Positions 32,850 to 36,111 of a DNA stretch of 36,111 bases are shown here, piece by piece; within the stretch, counting starts at the first letter, position 1, and every line of letters starts with the position of its first letter. Source of the DNA: Gnetum montanum. Taxonomy: Eukaryota; Streptophyta; Gnetopsida; Gnetales; Gnetaceae. Below the pieces are notes generated by a model. It ran no database searches. It was given only the letters and a program-made list of their open reading frames with translations, and was not told where the DNA came from. Location: assembly GCA_015680685.1 (NCBI GenBank), contig MNCI01017937.1:409011-445121 (forward strand), in the 5' to 3' direction. The position numbers were made by a program, and so were the translations under genes.

Positions 32850-33570
32850 GACTTTTTAGACATCATTATTTTTGGTCATTGTATTAGACACACCATTATC
32901 TTTTGAGTTATCATTATTTACTTCTACATTTTTGCTTATTCTAATATTGGCTCATCTTCAAGATTAATGCTATTAACAAAGAAATGAGTTACATGATCAT
33001 CATTGATGGTAACTTCACCACCTACATAGGGGAGGTGGATCTCTTGATGGATAGATGATGAAAATACATGTAGTTTACCTAGTCATGGCCTCCCTAGGAT
33101 CAAGTTGAAACTATGTGTCTTTTCAACTACCAGAAATTTAGCTGACATAGGGAATTGCTTCCTAGCCGTAAAATATAATAATATAAAACCTCACATTGTT
33201 ACTCATAATTCATTGAATACTTTAAGAATAGAACTAGGGGTTTCTTCTATGTCATGTATAAAATCCAAACACTCCACTATATGAAATGTGATAACATTAG
33301 TTATGGATCCACCATCAAAATAAATCCTATGTACTTTGTATTAGCTAATACAAATGATTGTGAAAACAAGATCATGTGAGACTTCTTTATTATAAGGGTT
33401 AATCTTGATCTCACTATCATAAAACATAAGCTTTCCTTATCTATTATGTCATTGTTATAGATTAGTATGATAATATAATGAATGGCTTTCTCTTTTCTAG
33501 GAATGTCTTCATTTACAATAATAGAAGACAAAATCTTGATGAAGGTGCTATAATGTGTGTGACAAGTCAT
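32850..33570 (-). pseudogene. Gypsy aspartic protease relic (element 4)
   Basis: On the minus strand, about 33325-33290 reads YFDGGSITNVITFHIVE, the Asp-Gly-Gly-Ser active site used by Tat-lineage proteases. About 33130-32990 reads FNLILGRP, a stop, LGKLHVFSSSIHQEIHLP, then YVGGEVTINDDHVTHFFV, the conserved C-terminal block. An 89-codon open piece (33301-33570) covers the N-terminal part; a frame change falls at about 33305, just before the active site. Gag of the same element precedes it and RT resumes at 20780, so it is the protease of element 4 cut off by a 12 kb insertion. The catalytic Asp is present, but the frame is broken. Confidence 0.75.
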
Positions 33571-33599
33571 GATTAGGTTGTAGAGGCTTAGTGATGTAT

Positions 33600-35520
33600 T
33601 CTTCTATTTGACTAATTATTTAAGTTGTTCTATGGAAGTGAGGAATTCTTTATCATTGATCTTAGCCTTATCAACAATTATGGCTTTTACTTCCTCTAGT
33701 TTATCTACTATTTTTAGTTCATATTTTAGCATAGTTTTCTTAGGTTCTTGATTGATGTCTATTTTAGGAGCCTCTTTTGGTTGACTTTTCTATGTAAGCT
33801 TAGATGATCAATTCATCACTACTATTAATATAGGCATTGGCTTTAAAAAACTCATCCACTTTTTTTCTTATTTAGCTTGATAATTATACTTGAGTTTGGT
33901 TAATATCTTAGTCTCATTATGCTTCTTATGAGCTCATGATGAGGAACCTTTGGTAGTTGTTAGGAATAAAGTAGATGTATTAGCTACAATGAAAGGAGCA
34001 TACCTAGTTGAGATGGTGTAGATTAACGTTACATATATAAGAAAAGGTTCTTTAATAGTTTAAGAAACCGCTTTTGTTCATTGGGGTTGTACAAAAGTTT
34101 CTAATAGAAACTTTATGATGAAAGGTTATTTTGGAACTAAAGATGACACTTTAATAATGAAAGACTCTTTACTTTTTAATGGTAATAGCTAGGATACAAA
34201 GTTGTTAGAATGGATTTCTTAGATGATAGAAGTTTTCTTATATTTCTTCGAGTTGCTCATTTCAACAAATATTGTTATCATATATGGATCATTGGTAGCA
34301 TTTAGAGGGTCATTAAACACTTGCATATTCTAATTTTGGGCTATTATAAGATTGGATTCTTCTAATAGAAGTTCTCTACTATGCATCATTTTTTGTAGAT
34401 AATCCTTTAAGGTTAGACAAAAATCAATCTCATGATCCAATAGTTAATGATAAAGGCAAAACCTATCTAGTGAAAACTACTTAGGTAGTGGTGAATAATA
34501 TTTTGTGGCCATAGTGGGATCTCAAGCTATTTCATAGAGATAGTTGTGTATTTTTGTAGCATTTTCTAATAACACCATGTATTAAATTTTATTTTCTTAT
34601 GTAATTAATCTAGGAGTTCAAAAAGTTTCATGGGAAATTTAGTATACTTACACTAGTCTTTGCATTCAAAGATTAGTCTTGCTTGGCTTGAACTAGAGAG
34701 GATTGATAGCTAAGTGGAAACAAAAGCCATTGACTATGGAAATTATGTCTATGGTATTCAAGGTTGTGGTTGGCCCTCCTATTTAGACTCTTTAGCTATA
34801 ATAGTCACAATTTTTTTCTTGATTGTTACTTAGCCTTGTCTTTATCTTTCTTACTATGTTGGCTCTTTACTAGCCTCCACCACCTCTTTAATAACTATAT
34901 GTTGATTGTTTTTGACCTATTGAAAGGCTTAAATAACTATATGTGAATTCAATAAGTAAAGATTAGACTTGATGAACCCATTAAATACATTATTAAAGAT
35001 GGTTAACAAGTGACTCTTGGAGATGGGATCAAGAATTTCATTTATGGATGAATTCCAACTTAGGACTGTCTCTAAAGGACCTTATCTCACACTTATAATT
35101 TTATGTACCATGGTATATGACTTTAAGTTATGCTTGAAGTGATTAATGAACTAGGTGATAAGTCATTAAGAAATTTGATGAAATTTTTATATAACAAAAG
35201 AAATTACTCTAAGGCTTTTAATGTTAGAAACATAGAAAATACCCATAAAATGGTATGTGGCCAAGGTTATAATAAGAGATACTTGGAGTGAAATGTGGTT
35301 AAATAAGCATTGGAATCTCCTTCATCATTGTACTTGGAGAAATTTGAAATGGAAATTTTAGTTGGTAAGGTTATTTATGGTACATTAGAGCTAATGGCAT
35401 CATCCTGGTAAAAGTCCATTATTTTGACAACCTAAGATGTGATTGCTTGAAATTTTTGAAGTTCTTCAAAGAGGTTTGTATCATTTAAAAAGCTTATTCT
35501 AAACATTAAGATATTCTAGT
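33600..35520 (-). pseudogene. gag: Gypsy gag relic (element 4)
   Basis: On the minus strand, about 35390-35320 reads ISISNFSKYNDEGDSNAYLT, the N-terminal retrotransposon-gag core (K-Y-x-G-x-G-D-P-x-x-H-L type), followed by FLLLYKNFIKFLNDLSPSS. About 34460-34400 shows the zinc knuckle FCLYH, a stop, LLDHEIDFCLTLKDYLQ, that is C-x2-H-x4-H-x4-C, then LIIAQNXNMQVF as in Tat-type gags. The downstream linker to protease (33600-34000) is Lys/Glu-rich. The knuckle is intact apart from one TAA stop inside it. Several other stops and frame changes occur. The start lies near 35520; 35520-35930 would be leader DNA. Confidence 0.75.
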
Positions 35521-35934
35521 TGCTTGAATGAAAGTTGGAATTAACTAGGTGGTAAATCATTACATGTCTAAGTGAGATGTGAGTAGTTTGTAATTCATAG
35601 TTGTAGTGAAGGGGTTTGTCACATCCCCATTCGCAAATGATGTTGTTACCTCATGAAGATGGTGTCTCTTCATAGTAAGTGTTATTATCATCTTAGCAAG
35701 ACCCAAAAGGGTAGTTGTGATTAAGACTTGAAAGGGCATGTTGTAATAAAAAATGTGTCTCTTAAGGTAACCTTTGGGGATTTGACCTAAGACATTTATA
35801 CTTGGGGTTGGAAGTTGTGCTAACATGAAGTGGTAGAGTTGGTACAAGTAAGTCACAAGAAGCTAGGTGAAGCAGGATAAAAAGTGGACTAGTCATCCCT
35901 TTTGGTTGGGTTATAGATGAAACCATGGTGGTAG

Positions 35935-36111
35935 TGCTAGATTACCTCTAAGGGAGAGATGTCAAAGAAATAAAACCCCAAGGAATACCCTTAGAGCATG
36001 ATTTGGATACACTTTTTCATATCAATCAAGCATCCTTTTATTTCTCTTTCTACATTTTTCCTATTATTTCCTTTATACATAATATTGGATCTCACATATA
36101 TTTCACATTTG
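35935..36111 (+). repeat. LTR-like repeat, right copy (cut by window edge)
   Basis: Aligns without gaps at its start to 8452 onward (g35931 pairs with g8448, and t35960 with t8477). At 35950-35961 it reads aagggagaga followed by TG, the usual polypurine tract-3' LTR junction of plant gypsy elements on the plus strand. If so, the LTR starts at 35960 and the shared 25 bases before it are element 3' end. Otherwise the LTR starts at 35935 (TGCTAGATTACC). It lies just beyond the minus-strand gag leader, so it does not obviously belong to element 4. The remainder is outside the window. Confidence 0.6.

Noticed and set aside
8452-36111. Straightforward 5'/3' LTR pair of one 27.5 kb plus-strand element
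   Set aside because: Similarity continues upstream of the best LTR start into the polypurine-like tract, and the gag-pol between them is on the minus strand. I kept it as an open question rather than a feature.
1-36111. tRNA or rRNA genes, CRISPR arrays, bacterial operons, riboswitches
   Set aside because: None seen. The tRNA-like words at 2122 and 21092 are primer binding sites, and the tandem repeats lack the repeat-spacer pattern of CRISPR. Nothing suggests a prokaryotic source.

Overview
The window looks like intergenic DNA from a large, repeat-rich plant genome, plausibly a gymnosperm. It is strongly AT-rich, has no intact long reading frame, and is packed with old nested reverse-transcribing elements. 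The plant assignment rests on Ty3/gypsy gag-pol remains of the non-chromodomain Tat/Athila type, a tRNA-Asp-type primer binding site, and an integrated caulimovirid-like pararetrovirus with a tRNA-Met primer binding site. Nothing here is a confidently intact host gene; every coding relic carries stops or frameshifts.

Layout. 1-620: about three copies of a ~195 bp tandem repeat. To 2120: LTR of a plus-strand gypsy element, with its primer binding site at 2122. 2160-6066: gag, protease and the first half of reverse transcriptase of that element, cut off at a junction with a second, minus-strand gypsy RT (6079-6900). 7000-7870: a promoter- or LTR-like stretch with a minus-strand TATA box and a two-part tandem repeat. 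8349-8454: a palindromic cluster built from a piece of the gypsy RT, abutting an LTR-like repeat (8452 to ~9060) whose relative reappears at the right edge (35935-36111). 10120-10960: another LTR/promoter-like segment. 11850-13290: a minus-strand gag relic. 14493-15198: a 355 bp tandem duplication.

17420-35520 holds one minus-strand Tat-like gypsy element, read right to left: gag (35520-33600), protease (33570-32850), then, after a ~12 kb interruption, RT (20780-19740), RNase H (19217-18696) and integrase (18420-17420). The interruption contains a nearly full-length plus-strand pararetrovirus copy (about 20790-27834, ~7.0 kb, with ~0.3 kb direct terminal repeats and one long broken polyprotein frame) and an unidentified, apparently intron-bearing plus-strand coding relic (29530-32400).

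How the parts relate: each gypsy or viral block once encoded the gag/coat, protease, RT, RNase H (and, for gypsy, integrase) needed for its own copying. None could do so now. Many inactivating stops are TAG, which fits long-term loss of methylated cytosines in silenced plant DNA. The most unusual structures are the LTR-like ends of the viral copy, its conserved unidentified C-terminal region, the RT-derived foldback at 8.4 kb, and the intron-bearing relic at 29.5-32.4 kb.
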